NCBI GenBank assembly: GCA_027946365.1
Contig: JAPEUQ010000004.1
Coordinates: 2,170,001-2,234,000, forward strand
Length of the DNA: 64,000 nt
Direction: 5' to 3'
From: Kalmusia sp. IMI 367209
Lineage: Eukaryota; Ascomycota; Dothideomycetes; Pleosporales; Didymosphaeriaceae
Shown: piece by piece, positions 1 through 11,797 of the stretch
How positions within the stretch are numbered: the first letter of the stretch is position 1
How the letters are laid out: every line of letters starts with the position of its first letter
The notes under the pieces: generated by a model
What the model saw: the letters and a program-made list of their open reading frames with translations, nothing else
Told to the model about the DNA's origin: nothing
Database searches by the model: none
Made by a program: the position numbers and the translations under genes

Positions 1-1
1 T

Positions 2-262
2 TCGAGTTCAGCTGAGGCTTCCAACTCGCCAGCTGGACTGGACATTATGAGCGTTGTTGATACTGGAGTGGACCAGCAGACGGCGGATACGGTAATCAAG
101 AAACTGAAAAACTCGGATCTCGCGGAGATACGGGAACTTAGTGGCCGGGTTATTGGCACCATTCAAGATGGTGGGAGGCGTGGTATGGATCGCATCGATA
201 CGTGCGACGACGAGTGCAAGACCAACAAGGACTTGATTGATATTATTGGCGGTGGCTCTTGA
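2..262 (+). CDS. C-terminal end of an unidentified gene cut by the window edge
   Basis: The reading frame is open from base 2 to the TGA ending at 262, so at least 86 codons of a 3' exon are visible; the ATG at 47 need not be the start. The segment is polar and helix-forming, with a stretch running DQQTADTVIKKLKNSDLAEI and a short tail ending in GGGS. I do not recognise the family, and no catalytic motif is visible. It converges on the RRP41 gene 299 bases away. It could also be a chance open frame, because only the end is visible. Confidence 0.4.
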   Translation, partial: SSSAEASNSPAGLDIMSVVDTGVDQQTADTVIKKLKNSDLAEIRELSGRVIGTIQDGGRRGMDRIDTCDDECKTNKDLIDIIGGGS

Positions 263-561
263 GGGTCTACGTGGTCTGCGTCATGGTGGTCACGAAGGCC
301 GGGGTCGAGATTGATGATATGCTATGTAAGGGTCTTCGAAAAGTTAGCATTTGGTCGGTCCTTTGGGCGAGATACCCGTCGGCAATTTGATAACATGCGA
401 AATTACATACATACCTGGCTTTGGCTAGTTCTGCGAAATCCCGCTCGATCTTACATCTCTCTCTCGGTGCTAACCGAAACGTCTGTCTTAAAGATTCCTC
501 GTGTGTCCCATCATCATATGAAGCTGTAAATTCGAGGTTGCACTTTTCTTTCTGCACGGCC

Positions 562-1356
562 TCAAGAAAACCTTTTCCCGTACTCTTTGACTACGCCATC
601 TAGTATCTCCCTCATTCTCCTGCACCCATCAATACCAACGGCCAACATACCTTCCACGCGCTCCATTCTCACCCTGGTCTCCATGATCAACACCGACACC
701 CTATCGCTCCTGCCCAATGTGCCCACTGTGAGGAACGGCAGCTCTTGCTCTTCCAAATTGTTGAGGTCGAGGAGAGGGTCGGAGTTGTCGGAGTCGGCGG
801 AGGTTGCGGACGAGGCAGCTGTGCATGCGACGAGGTAGTCGGTCATGGGTACACCAGCATCGATCAGGGCGAGGGTTGATGCGTTGATACAAGCAGCAAG
901 CAGCGAGCCATCTTGCGAGAGGATATGGATGTTCAGAGTTATGGTCGAGTGTGGGTAGAGATGCGTGAGAAGGAGTGAGGAGTAGGCGGTCTCAAGTGTG
1001 TGCTGCATCTCAGACGTTCGTCTATCCGGTATTAGCATCCTAGTGATAGCCCCAGTCTACAGACATGCTTACTTATCATTCTTCCTCTTGCGCCTCTCCA
1101 GCCCGCTGAAGCCCGCAAAGCCGATCTCAACCTCGACTTTCGCCTCGTTGTCTTTGCCGCCCCGCTGGCCTGATTGACGCCCCTCTGCTGGCCCGGTGAC
1201 GGTGCAGAGGACCTTTGTGTTGCCCATTTCGAGATACGAAGAGCCATCTGCGGCAGCCTGTGTGCTAATTTGTGCGTGTATGTTGCGGAGCTCATTCCAT
1301 CGGCGGCCGTCTAAACGAAGGAGCGCGAGCGAGTATGTGGACGTGTCGAGCGGCAT
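562..1356 (-). CDS. RRP41: Exosome complex subunit RRP41 (SKI6), RNase PH fold
   Basis: Two exons, 1356-1073 and 1021-562, are separated by a 51-nt intron (GTAAGC donor, GCTAAT branch site, ATAG acceptor) and encode 247 aa, the usual RRP41 length. The start is the ATG at 1356, giving MPLDTSTYSLALLRLDGRR, where LRLDGRRWNELR is the family N-terminal signature. GNTKVLCTVTGP and LNIHILSQDGSLLAACINA are further RNase PH landmarks. Residues about 15-140 form the first and 150-230 the second half of the fold. In eukaryotes this protein is part of the hexameric RNA-exosome ring, which processes and degrades RNA in nucleus and cytoplasm, and the ring itself is usually not catalytic. An insertion rich in Ser and Asp (about residues 145-160) is a local variation. 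It is divergent from the helicase gene at 1757. Confidence 0.93.
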
Positions 1357-1756
1357 TGTGGTATGTTTCGATATATGGATTATGCGACAGGAAAGAAAGG
1401 TTCAAATGTAGAGAGTGGATGAGCTTTGAAAGCCCGCTCGTAACTATAGAAGCTGGGTCTGTTGGAAGGGCTGCGCAACACCACATCAATTGATATTTCG
1501 GCCGGTCAAAGCTCGCAAGGCCAGGACCAAAGGCTTAGCAGCCCCGCAGGTGCACGTGAAGACGTGTACGCGCATTCGATAGCGCGACTGACTCCTTCAC
1601 CTTTCATGACGTAACAGCAACTCCACCATATGCGCAGAATAACCCGCAATGCTTCCATACAACGGCAAACATTTCCACCAACCGCGCTTACCTCGATAGC
1701 TCGTCAAGTAGACGAATGTCTTTGACATCCACACCATCGCCCTTCAACTCGCCGTC
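1357..1756. promoter_or_regulatory. Divergent intergenic region between RRP41 and the SNF2 helicase
   Basis: This 400-bp gap separates two divergent start codons and must hold both promoters. A TATA box is not obvious. TGACG-type CRE-like sequence occurs at about 1607 (CATGACGTAAC). No other feature is seen. Confidence 0.5.
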
Positions 1757-4700
1757 ATGGCGCGCTACAAAGAAAAAGGCAACGAACACGAGAGGGCTCT
1801 ACGCGCATTCGCCGAAAGTCAGATGAGCAGCGACAGCGACGATGGGCTTGACATTGTTCAATCAACGCGCAAAGGTCTGGATTTGTCACAGTACATCGAC
1901 GGTCCACTTGCACCAGCTCTTCATCCCTATACAGTCTGCTGACTTTTGATAGAGCTCACACAACCACAGCAACAGTCACAAGATGCAGAAATAGGTGGAA
2001 CGCTCGAAAATGAGACCGACGATGAGGTCCAAGAAGTGACCGCTGCTGTTTTTCCGCAACGTCCGGGCAGCTCCAGCGGTAGGCAGAAGGGCAGGAAGGA
2101 TAACACGTCTGATGGCGGACAGGGGGACTCCGCTTCCTTCTCGGATTGGTCGGATGATGATGGCACGGCTGCGTACAATGCCTTCAAAAACCGCCATACG
2201 AACAAACGGAAACGTGCCGCTGCCGAAACGCACAGGCTCCGCGCCCAGAAGAAATCTCGTGCTGCTGCTACGACAAGTATAGTGGGCCGGAAGCCTCTAA
2301 AGAGGAAGACTAATAGAGATAGAGCAGCTTTCAGCACGGACACAGCGGCCGAGGATCAGGAGACCTACCTCGATGAGCCGATTCCAGAGTATATCGAAGC
2401 GCGTAAGGGAAAGCTCAAAAAGCTACACGAGGCTGGATTACGGTATCCACCGAGCTATGAGGAAATCGATTTCTCGGATTCAGATTCAGAAGAGAAACCT
2501 TTATTGCACAAGGCGATCAAGACTCAGCGAGCTAAAAATGACGTGAGGCTACGAGAGTCAGGTGCTACTATACCTGCGTCCATTGCACAGTGGTTACGAG
2601 GTTATCAGATAGAAGGCGTCCAGTTTCTGCACGAACGATTCGTGAAGCAGACTGGCGCTATTCTCGGCGATGACATGGGTTTGGGTAAAACCATCCAAGT
2701 CATTGCCTTCCTTACTGCTGCATTCGGCAAATTCGGAAGGAAACGCGACGCTAAATGCATGCGCAAGATTCGGCGCTATGGAGACGGTCGATGGTATCCG
2801 AGGATTATGATTGTGTGTCCTGGCACGCTGATGCAAAATTGGGAAGACGAGCTGGAAAAATGGGGTTGGTGGGAAGTGTACAGATATCATGGCAACCCTG
2901 CCGACAGGAGAGGTGTTCTCGGAGCTGCTCGCAAAGGCATGCTGGAAATCATGATTACGACGTACGATACTTACCGAAACAACGAAAGCGAAATCAACAC
3001 CGTTGACTGGGACTGCGTCATCGCCGACGAGTGCCATCAAATCAAGAACAAGAACGCCGAAATCTCGAAGGCGATGAACAAAATAAATGCACTATGTCGT
3101 ATTGGTCTCACGGGGACGGCTATTCAGAACAGGTATGAAGAATTATGGAACCTACTTAATTGGGCGAGACCCGGGGCTTATGGATCGGCCCAAGAATGGA
3201 AGCAGACGATCACTATACCGCTAAAGATGGGACAAGCCCACGATGCAAGCCATGCTCAGCTAGCCGATGCACGCAGCAAAGCGCAAGAGCTCGTCAAAAA
3301 CATCCTTCCAAGCGTTTTCCTCCGCCGCATGAAGTCACTCATAGCAGATCAGCTCCCAAAGAAGACCGACAGAGTGGTATTTTGCCAGCTTACAGAGACA
3401 CAAGCTGATGCCTACCGCGCTTTCATCGACAGCGAAAAGTGCGAGTTCATCCGTACAGCCAAACAACCATGTGATTGTGGGTCGGGCAAATTCCGAGGCT
3501 GGTGCTGCCACCAGGAGATACCGAGCGAAGGCGAAAAGTGGGCTAACTATATGTTCCCTTGCATGGTGACATTGCAGAAGCTCTCGAATCACCTCGCGCT
3601 CTTGCTACCAACCTCTACAGACAAGCCTGAAAAGCAGTCTAAAGACGAAGACAACCTACAAATTGCTTGTCCCGACACTTGGAAGGATTTACTCAGGATC
3701 AAAGACAGCATTCTCAAACAATCACAGCGCGAATTCTGCGGCAAGTGGAAAGTCTTGAAGAGGTTGCTCGATTTCTGGTATTCGAATGGGGACAAAGTCT
3801 TGGTCTTCTCGCATTCAGTACGCCTCTTGCGGCTCATGAAGACTCTCTTCGACCTAGACGGCACGAAGTACATGTTCTCGTATTTGGACGGTAGCATGAG
3901 CTACGAGGACCGTGCAAAAGCCGTCGCAGACTTCAACTCGGATCCAAATCAATTCGTCTTCCTCATCTCTACGAAAGCAGGTGGTGTAGGTCTCAACATT
4001 ACCTCTGCCAACAAAGTCGTCGTTGTGGATCCAAACTGGAACCCGGCGTACGACCTACAAGCGCAAGACCGCGCCTATCGCATCGGGCAAACGCGCGACG
4101 TGGAAGTCTTCCGTCTCATCTCTTCCGGCACAATCGAAGAAATCGTCTACGCTCGGCAGATCTACAAACAGCAGCAAGCCAACATCGGCTACACGGCGTC
4201 CGACGAACGTCGCTACTTCAAAGGCGTGATGGACAACTCAGATAAAAAGGGCGAGCTCTTCGGCCTGGAGAATCTCTTCACATTCCAAGAAAAGAACCTC
4301 CTCCTCCGCGACATCATGACCAAGACCAACATCGCCGAGACAAAAGCCGGCGTCGGCGCCCTCTCCTTCGATGTTGACGCCTCGCAACTCGATTCCGACG
4401 ATGAAGACGATATTCTCAGCAACAAGTCCTTAGGCCTCGCCGATGACGACATATCCATGTCCACGCAGATGAAGAAGATGGTCGAGTCCTTCACCTCCAC
4501 GACCACATCCGCAAGCGCGAAGAAGACCCTCGCGAAGCGCGCAGGGCCCGATCCTATAAACGCCATCCTCGCAAAAGCAGGCGTCCAGTACACCCACGAG
4601 AACAGCGAAGTCATCGGCCGCAGCGAGATCGAAGCCCGCCTCGGCAAGCAAGCAATGGAACTCCGCAACGACGTCGAGCTCGCGCGGAAGCGCGTCTTCG

Positions 4701-5029
4701 CCGCCTCGCAGTCGCAGTCCCAACACTCTCCGCATTCCGTGGACGATGACGTGCGCTACAGCGGCGACGAATCTGCGGACGATGTGCAGATGTTAGGGGA
4801 GGGCACCAGCGATGGCAAAGAGTTCAAGATCAATTATAGGTACATGCCTGACGAGAGGGTGCGGAGGCGCCAGTTTGGCGGAATGGCGAGGATGTGGGGG
4901 TATGAGGATCCGGTGGAATTTGCGTTGTGGGTGGAGGGGATGAAGCAGGAGGAGCGGAGGAAGATGTTGGAGCGATTTTACCGGGCGAGGAGGAGGCAGC
5001 TCATCCAGGAGTTTGAAGAGGGAAGGTAG
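1757..5029 (+). CDS. SNF2-family DNA helicase/translocase, ERCC6L2-like
   Basis: A short first exon (ATG at 1757) is followed by one intron and a long second exon ending in the TAG at 5029, about 1,073 aa. All SNF2 motifs are present: Walker A in GDDMGLGKTIQVI, the DEAH-box variant DECH, LTGTAIQN (motif III), and motifs V-VI in STKAGGVGLN and AQDRAYRIGQT. Between the two RecA lobes lies a Cys-rich insert (CDCGSGKFRGWCC), and after the helicase comes a GYTASDERRYFKGV segment resembling the HEBO region of ERCC6L2. This supports ERCC6L2 (Rad26-related) rather than a remodeller. Such proteins act in the nucleus in DNA break or transcription-linked repair. The N-terminus is acidic and Ser-rich, and the C-terminus has a conserved YRYMPDERVRRRQFGGMARM module. 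The exon 1 donor is uncertain: joining 1901 to 1953 keeps frame but uses a weak GTCCAC donor. Confidence 0.88.
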
Positions 5030-5273
5030 AGCGCAGGCGTATTGCAGCCGCTGGATTGAAAAGACCGGATGTTCACAGCCGGAGTTATCCAGGCGATACG
5101 ATAGAGTCGGGCTTCAAGGGAGCGGACGTTGGTTGATTTTCCATTTATCTTGATACCCCTACATCCTTGTAGTTCATAGTGCCATTTACACGCTCGAATC
5201 ACTTTCCGGGTATCATTGCTGCATCAAATACCCCCCGGGCTCAGATTCCACCCGCTACTCCCTCCAACCTCAC

Positions 5274-6401
5274 TCAAACACGTTGCTTGACCCTCAGCAC
5301 AACCACCGAATTCACAACATCAGTCCAAGGATGCATCTCAGCCAGCACCTCAAAGCCCGCACTATGCAACTCCTCGGAAAGCTCCAAGACCTAGTCGGCG
5401 CCCGGTCAGTCAATCACGCATCTCATCCGCAGCATAGAAGAGAAAGAAAGAAAGCACGCAGGCAGGCTCAGCTCACCGGATACAGCACGCCCCTCATCCC
5501 CCTCGCACTCCTGCACACGACCACAGTTCCCGGCCTCAGTCTCCGCGCCAACCCCCTCAGCACGCCAACCTTCTCCGTACTCCGCATGCCCACCAGCGCA
5601 GCGAGGAAGACGACGTCCAAGGCCGCCCAGTCTGTCGTCCCCTTCTCCGTCTCGGTGGCGTCTTCGCAGCTGAACGTCATCCGGGCGGCGCATCCCAGTT
5701 TCTGCGTGAGGGCTGAGGAGAGGGCCAGCGCGCGGGCGTCGCGGTCGATGTTGTGGATTGTGGCGGTGGGGAAGTGGGTGAGGAGGCAGAGGGATGTTAG
5801 GGGAGGGGCCGGAACCTATGAATGCGATGCTGTAGGGGTGTGAAGGGGAGTTGGGAAGGAAAGGGGTGAGGAGGGCGGCTTCGAGGGCTGAGAGGGAGAG
5901 GTAGTTGGAGTAGTAGGGAAAGGAGCGGACCAGGTTTTGGGCTCGAGCGGGGTCTATTGGGGAGTTAGACGACGGGCTAGGGGACGTGAAGAGGATCGAG
6001 AACTGCGAGAGTGGTATGGTATGTAACGTACTTGTGTTTGAGGGGGCGGCGGTGAGGATACTTTGGGCCCAGTGGCGCTCTAGCTCACCTTCTGCAGTCG
6101 CGCATAGTGATTGGAGGTCGTGGCAAAGTGTCTTCACGCCGTCGATACGGACAAAGTGTTCTACGATGTCTGTGCTGTAGGGTTCGATGCAGAGGCTGAC
6201 CAAGCGTGTAAGGAGGTTGTTGACAAGCTCGCATGGCGCTAGGCTCTTCAGAGGACTGAGCTGTTGGTGGATGCTTCGTATCTCATGATGGAGCCCGTGC
6301 GCCGTGATAGCTGTTGGTGTGGGCGTCGAAGGTGGTGTAGCGACAGGCGTGTCCACGCGCATCTCGCCATGCGCATACGCCTTCGTTACGTTCGATGCCA
6401 T
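5274..6401 (-). CDS. Nicotianamine synthase, with a 2-nt frame break in exon 2
   Basis: Three exons, 6401-6032, 5953-5477 and 5390-5274. Introns are 78 nt (GTACGT to CAATAG) and 86 nt (GTGAGC to GACTAG). Family marks are CELVNNLLTRLVSLC, the paired-aromatic SFPYYSNYL, the SAM-binding AFIGSGP and the C-terminal HSAGFEVLAEMHPWTDVVNS. The enzyme condenses three S-adenosylmethionine molecules into nicotianamine, a metal chelator; fungal forms are known from Neurospora. Exon 1, exon 2 and exon 3 sum to two bases short of a multiple of three. The loss maps just after GSGP, where the plus strand has GGGG at 5800-5803 and at 5805-5808. One more G in each run would restore the usual GSGP-LPLTSL junction, so two base-calling errors are as likely as a true null allele. 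Downstream of this point the frame is well conserved (LTHFPTATIHNIDRDARA). Confidence 0.87.
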
Positions 6402-7002
6402 GATTTCTGTTTGAGTATCGTGGAGTTTATTTGTTCTTCCTGGTGAAGGTAGTAGTTGAAGTTCGAGTTCCGAGCTTGAGGCGTATATGGCAGACGCCCA
6501 CACGGATTCTTATACGCCCATGACACAGTCGACTCTACGAAGCGGGGCTGTAGAAATTTTGCGTTCCCCACGTCGACTAATATCGATTGATGTCGTGCAT
6601 GGAGCATGTACAGCGCAGACAAAGTTTACCTGGATAATGGCTTGGTCGTGGTTGGTTGCCCTGCGTAGGGAGCACCATGATGTCCTCTGGGGGCGCGTCA
6701 AGCTTCACTGACGGGCGGCAGCTCCCCTCGGAACCGTAAGAGAATCAAGCAAAGGCAATCAGCTTGACGGGAACTTACTGCTTCAGTCATCGAGGTGGGG
6801 TGTGTACGTGGGTAGAACATATGGTATATATCTATGGGTGCCGCGCCTGCCTGATCGCGTGCATCGCATCTAGCTGCACCTGCCACTCTTTGATCAGATC
6901 CCCCACGAATCCGCATAGGAGAGGGGCTCGGAGCAACTCTACCTGCCCCTCTCAAACTCCACTTCGGCCTACTACATCTGACGATGGCTCGAATTAAAGC
7001 GA
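6402..7002. other. Intergenic, nothing recognised
   Basis: About 600 bp lies between the start of nicotianamine synthase and the stop of the amidohydrolase, both on the minus strand. It should hold the nicotianamine synthase promoter. Short ORFs here have no coding character. No repeat, RNA or clear TATA element was found. Confidence 0.4.
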
Positions 7003-8892
7003 CTACCAAGGAGCTTCCATTGGCCCTGCCCGCCTGTACACCAGCTGGCCACCCACCCACGTCTCGCGGACCTTGATATTCCGCAGTGACTCCGAATCCA
7101 GCGTCTCCAAGGGCTCATCCAAAACGATCCAGTCGGCATAAGCACCTGGCTCAATGACGCCAGCTTTACCCTCGAGGAATGCTGCATAGGCGGGGTTGAT
7201 GGTGAAGCCTTCCAGAGCGTCCTCGAGTGTGACCGTCTCGGAGTCGTACCAGCCTTTCAGTTGTCCTTCTGCATTGCGGCCTGTGCGAGGACTGAGCCGC
7301 GTGACAGCGGCGTAGATGCCTTGAAAAACGCTGACCGGCTCGACTGGGAAGTCGCTTCCGAAGACAGGCTTGAGCGGGAGCAGCGAGCGCATGCGATAGG
7401 CTTCCTCCTCCGTGCGGCGTTTCCCCAGCCTGGTCTCGGCATACGGCATGTCAGAGGTCGCATGTGTTGGCTGGATGGAGGGGATGATGCCGATTTCCTT
7501 CATCCGGCGCTGGTCATCCGGATGGATGATTTGGGCATGTTCGATGCGGAAGCGATGCTTGGCTTGACACTCGCGCAGGGTAGACCCAGGGCAGAGAGTT
7601 TTGAGGGCCTCTTCGAAGGCGTCGATGGCGAGACGGTTGGCTAGGTCGCCGATGGCGTGGATGTTGACTTGGTATCCTGCCTGGGCCCAGTCATGTGTGA
7701 TCTTAGTGAGCGTAGTTGCGTTGACGAGGAGTGAGCCGGAAGAGCTCTTTTTGTCACTATAAGGCTCAATCATGGCGCTTCCCCAGCTCCCGAGCGCACC
7801 ATCTATGATGAATCAGCAGGCAATTATAAAGATCAAGGGACAGAGTATACACACCTGCGAAAAGTTTGACGCTTTGCACATGCAGCTTTCCGTCAGATGT
7901 GCTGACTTTGGTGACATCATCAGGGCAGAATGTATTCCTGGTCTCGCACTCGATCATTGCATACACCCGCACTGACCAAGTGTCGTTCGCTGCAAGTTCC
8001 TCGTAGAGCTTCAATTCAGAGGGGAACACTCCAGCATCATGCATCCCAACAATGCCATGCTTATTAAGCTCAAACATTGCATCTTGGAGCCACTTCGTCC
8101 TGCGCGCCTTGCTGGGTTTAGGGTAGTACTTCATGACGATATCCATCGCATTGTCACAAAAGACTCCTCTGGCTGGGATCTCTCCGCCGGGAACTTGGGG
8201 GAAGGGTTTCGGAAGAAGAGACAAAACCTTCTCAGATACCCAGATGCAATGCACGTCTACGCGATCGAGCATCACATATAGATCCTTGAAGGATCCTCCG
8301 ATTTCGAGGTCTTTCTGTGGTGTTGTTAGTTTCTTACCATTACAACAATTCCCAAAAGGACAAGATTTTCGAAAAAAGACAAGAAGAAAGTCACACGTAC
8401 TGCTACCGGCCATTTACCGTTGAATTTTGCTTGATCCCAGCCAACTCCTCTCAGCCATTGTTCGCTCGTTCCCGCCTCTTTGTGGCTTTCCTTGTACTCC
8501 AGCAGCCACGTCCTCGTCTCATCCAACGATTCCGAGCCAAAGAGATCGGCAGAGTCCAGCGACTCCCCAAACTGCATCAAATGGCCATGTCCATCCCACA
8601 AGCCCGGAATCACGTGTCCCTTCCGCTTCTCCTTCACGATGTCATACGACGTCTCGTCCAAAAATACTCTTTTGAACTTGCCACCAGCGACGCTGAAGCA
8701 CTCAGCATGAGGAAGATCCGCAGAATTCGTCTTCACGGTGACATAGCAACGGGTGTCCTCGAAGATTTGCTGCAGGACTTTGTACGCTAGCGAATTTGAT
8801 ATCGGCTTGTACAGAGGCTCCGGATTCTGGTATATGAGCGACCCGAGGAGGACAACGACCGACAGGGTAATGATCCACCCAAAGGAAGGCAT
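7003..8892 (-). CDS. Membrane-anchored amidohydrolase, YtcJ-like
   Basis: Three exons, 8892-8401, 8314-7855 and 7802-7003, encode 583 aa. Introns are 86 nt (GTACGT donor) and 52 nt (GTGTGT donor) with consistent phase. The start at 8892 is chosen because it places a single membrane segment, GWIITLSVVVLLGSLIY, right at the N-terminus; upstream Met codons add unlikely sequence. Metal-dependent amidohydrolase marks are VIPGLWDGHGHL (metal-binding HxH), GMHDAGV, NIHAIGDLANRLAID, FRIEHAQI and FGSDFPVEP, ending with ADWIVLD. This is the amidohydrolase_3 (YtcJ) layout. Substrate is unknown; relatives hydrolyse N-substituted amides or formamides. The membrane anchor suggests an ER or plasma-membrane enzyme. 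Confidence 0.88.
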
Positions 8893-9661
8893 GATGCCTC
8901 CTGTGTGTGGGGATTGGCACGCGCGACTGGGGATGTGAAGCGTGGGAGGGAAATTCTTAGACGTGGATAGAAGAGAGGATCTTATCGATACGAAATCGTA
9001 ACCGCGGTATTCAGCCGAAAGAGGAAGGTGGTTCAATGGTGGCTATCGCATCTCCGTCAACCGTCCGTTCTCTATCTTCAAGGCTTTCGAAGACAAATCT
9101 GCTCCAGCTGTGAATTCCGTTTCAGGAAGCATATCAATGTGCAGAGGTGCCGGTGAACATGTGACCTGCCCGTTAGCGTTACCCACGACCCCGGCCCCCT
9201 TTTCAAGGCCTAGCTTTGCCACATGGCCGCCAGTCCGTCATTGCTTGATCCTTCTACCGAAGTGAATTCGCACATCTTCGACGTCTTTGCGATAGCAAAA
9301 GCGTTCTGTTCATGAATGTGCCAGGCGTTGCCCACCAAAAGGCGGTGAGCAATTGCATAGTGTTTGCTTGGACCTAGCCCACTATGCAACCTCTCGGACC
9401 AGCGAGAATTTCACGTCGCGGGCCCAAACACCTCTGAACAATTGCGCAAGCCTGCAGTCGACACGCCTTGGCCCAGCACAAGACTGGATGCCAATGTGCT
9501 CCTGTGTAAGCGTGAGGCTCGGCGTCTGGCGAGGCTAATGTGGGGGCCGCGTTTAAGTTGCGCACAGTCCCAGCTCGCAATGTTGGTCCTTGAGGTTTCG
9601 TTGTCTTCCACATAAATCTTTTCTCATTGCCTGCTGCTTCGAGGGCAGAACTCTAGGCCAT
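8893..9661. promoter_or_regulatory. Divergent intergenic region between amidohydrolase and CorA-like gene
   Basis: A 769-bp gap between two divergent start codons, expected to hold both promoters. I see no TATA box, repeat or RNA gene. The ORFs covering parts of it have no family signature. Confidence 0.4.
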
Positions 9662-11797
9662 ATGGCCACAAGTGATGTGGAAGAGCTTCGGAAGCAGCTA
9701 GAATCGCTGCAGCGAGCCCATGACGCACTACTAAAAACCCTGTCCGCTCCAAGCGGAGCTTTTGCGCCTCCGGAAACACCAACCTTCCACCGAACAGCTA
9801 CCCGAGAAGACCGGCCCAGCCATGCATTTGCAGACTCGTCCACCTTATCCGATGATTCCGAAGAGGAAGATGAATCATATTTCGTGCAAGAGGAATTGCC
9901 GTCGCGATCTTTCGATCACGAGCATCTACGCGAACACTTGAAGACGCATGATTGGAAAGAGCATGGAAGAGAAATTTTGGCGCCCATCATTACCGATCCG
10001 GGGAAACTATCCAAGCAGGGTCATTTATTCCACTTGGGTCCGGAAGTACCAGACGATCGCTCGCACTATTCGCACTTCCAAGTTTATGATGTTGGACCAG
10101 ATGGTATGGCAGAGCTCATCGAAGCAAGCGGAAGCCAGAACACCATGTCCAGAGCCACAGAAATTTGGCACAGCATCCGAAATATCGGCAATACCACGGA
10201 AAAGCCCACGGTCGGCCGCATCACCATAGCTCGTGAACCGGCCCCTATTCTCTTCGGCGCGCTGCACTTGACATTGAACGATACGTTTGACATGGATGAA
10301 CTGTTCAGACATTTGGTCCAGACGGAGGCATCCTCGGCACACATGCACCGCGCTTTCAAGGAAGACCGGAAACACCAGAAGACGTTCTTCTTCAACTTTG
10401 AGTATTATACCATTGTGGGTGAAGAATGCAAGCCAATGGATTGGCAGCGCGCCGATAAAGACACAGGTACTGGAGAGTCGCATCTACCCCTGTCACGATG
10501 CGGCGCTGTGGTAGCCTTGGCACTCTACGACGATAAACCCAAACGAATACGGAACAGGGGCCGAAGAGCGCGAACGCAGTATGGTTGGGTGCAGGATATC
10601 TGGTCTCCTTGGCAGGTGTTGCAGCTGGAGTGTTTCCCCGACTGGAGGGCAACAGCTGACACCTTCGAATCCGGACATAGATATCTGAACGGACCCGAGG
10701 CTTTTCTACATGCGCTGCTGACAGAGTACCGCGATGCGCGGAAGAGATATGATGAGATTTACAAGCGCATCACGCACCTTGTCACGCCTGCGTTGGGATT
10801 CTTGTTTGATGCTGAGCTGCGGGATCAACGGCTTTTCGAGGACAAAAATTTCACGTGGACGCGCAGATACTTTTACGCTCATCAAACAGTTCGTCTTCCT
10901 TTTCTCCGTGAACAGCAGTCAATGCTAAAACTATGCAGCTCGGAAACGTCAACGACAGTATAAAGTCCATGATCGATTCATTCGAGGACACGTTCACCGA
11001 GGAGGTCTGGGAAGGGAAAAGCAAGACGCTCTGGCCGCTCTTCGAAGAGTCTCCCAAGAACGACCACTGGAAGCGGCGCCTCCGCCTCCTCCGCCTCCAA
11101 TTCGAGCGCGAAATGAAAGAGCTCCGCATCCTGCAACGCGAAAACAACGAGCGTCGCCACGAAATCGAGTCTCTCCAGGACCACCTCTTCTCTGGCACCA
11201 GCATCCAAGAGTCACGCAAATCTGTCGAGCTCTCCGACATCACCGTCCAGCAAGGCCGCAACATCAAGCTCCTGACCATCGTCAACCTGTTCTTCATGTA
11301 AGCTCCTACACCCTCCTCAACCACGTCCGTAAAAAAAAAAAACACTGACCTGCACAAGGCCCCTCACCTTCGTCACCTCCGTCTTCGGCATGACCAACAT
11401 GCCCGCGGATCCATCGCCCTTCTGGCCCTTCGCCATCACCCTCGCCGCCGTCTGCGTCCCCTTCTTCTCGCTCATCGGCTTCCTCTCCACCGACTTCGGG
11501 TACCGCATCTGGGCCGCCAAGACCAAACAGGTGTACCGCTGGCTCAAACCCAAGCCCGCGCCCACGCCCGCCGCCTCCGACGACCCCAACTTCCAGCCCG
11601 AACCCGTCAACAGGACGCTGTCGTCGGAGGAGGGCATGCGATTGCGCATGGGCGCGCAGTCGTCGCTGGCGCATACGCGCCGGGAGCGCAAGATGGAGAG
11701 GAGGGGAAGCGAGCTGGGCGGGAGGGAGAGCTTGAGCCATCCGCATATCAGGAAGATGGTGGAGGCTATGGGCGAGGGAGGCAGAGCGGGTTGGTGA
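9662..11797 (+). CDS. CorA-like divalent-cation transporter with a GMT in place of GMN
   Basis: Three exons, 9662-10888, 10939-11297 and 11359-11797, give 674 aa; introns are 50 and 61 nt and phase is exact. The start ATG at 9662 opens with a coiled-coil-like stretch (VEELRKQLESLQRAHDALL). The large cytoplasmic part ends in a long helix (RRYFYAHQT-LGNVNDSIKSM, then FEREMKELRILQRENNERR), as in CorA stalk helices. Two membrane helices follow at about residues 520-545 and 553-575. The loop between them reads VFGMTNM, so the classical Gly-Met-Asn selectivity motif is Gly-Met-Thr. This is common in a fungal CorA-like subfamily whose ion is not firmly known. The C-tail is Pro-rich and then basic. 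Confidence 0.88.

Noticed and set aside
5283..5843. 186-codon plus-strand ORF
   Set aside because: Antisense to exons 2 and 3 of nicotianamine synthase, which have clear family motifs.
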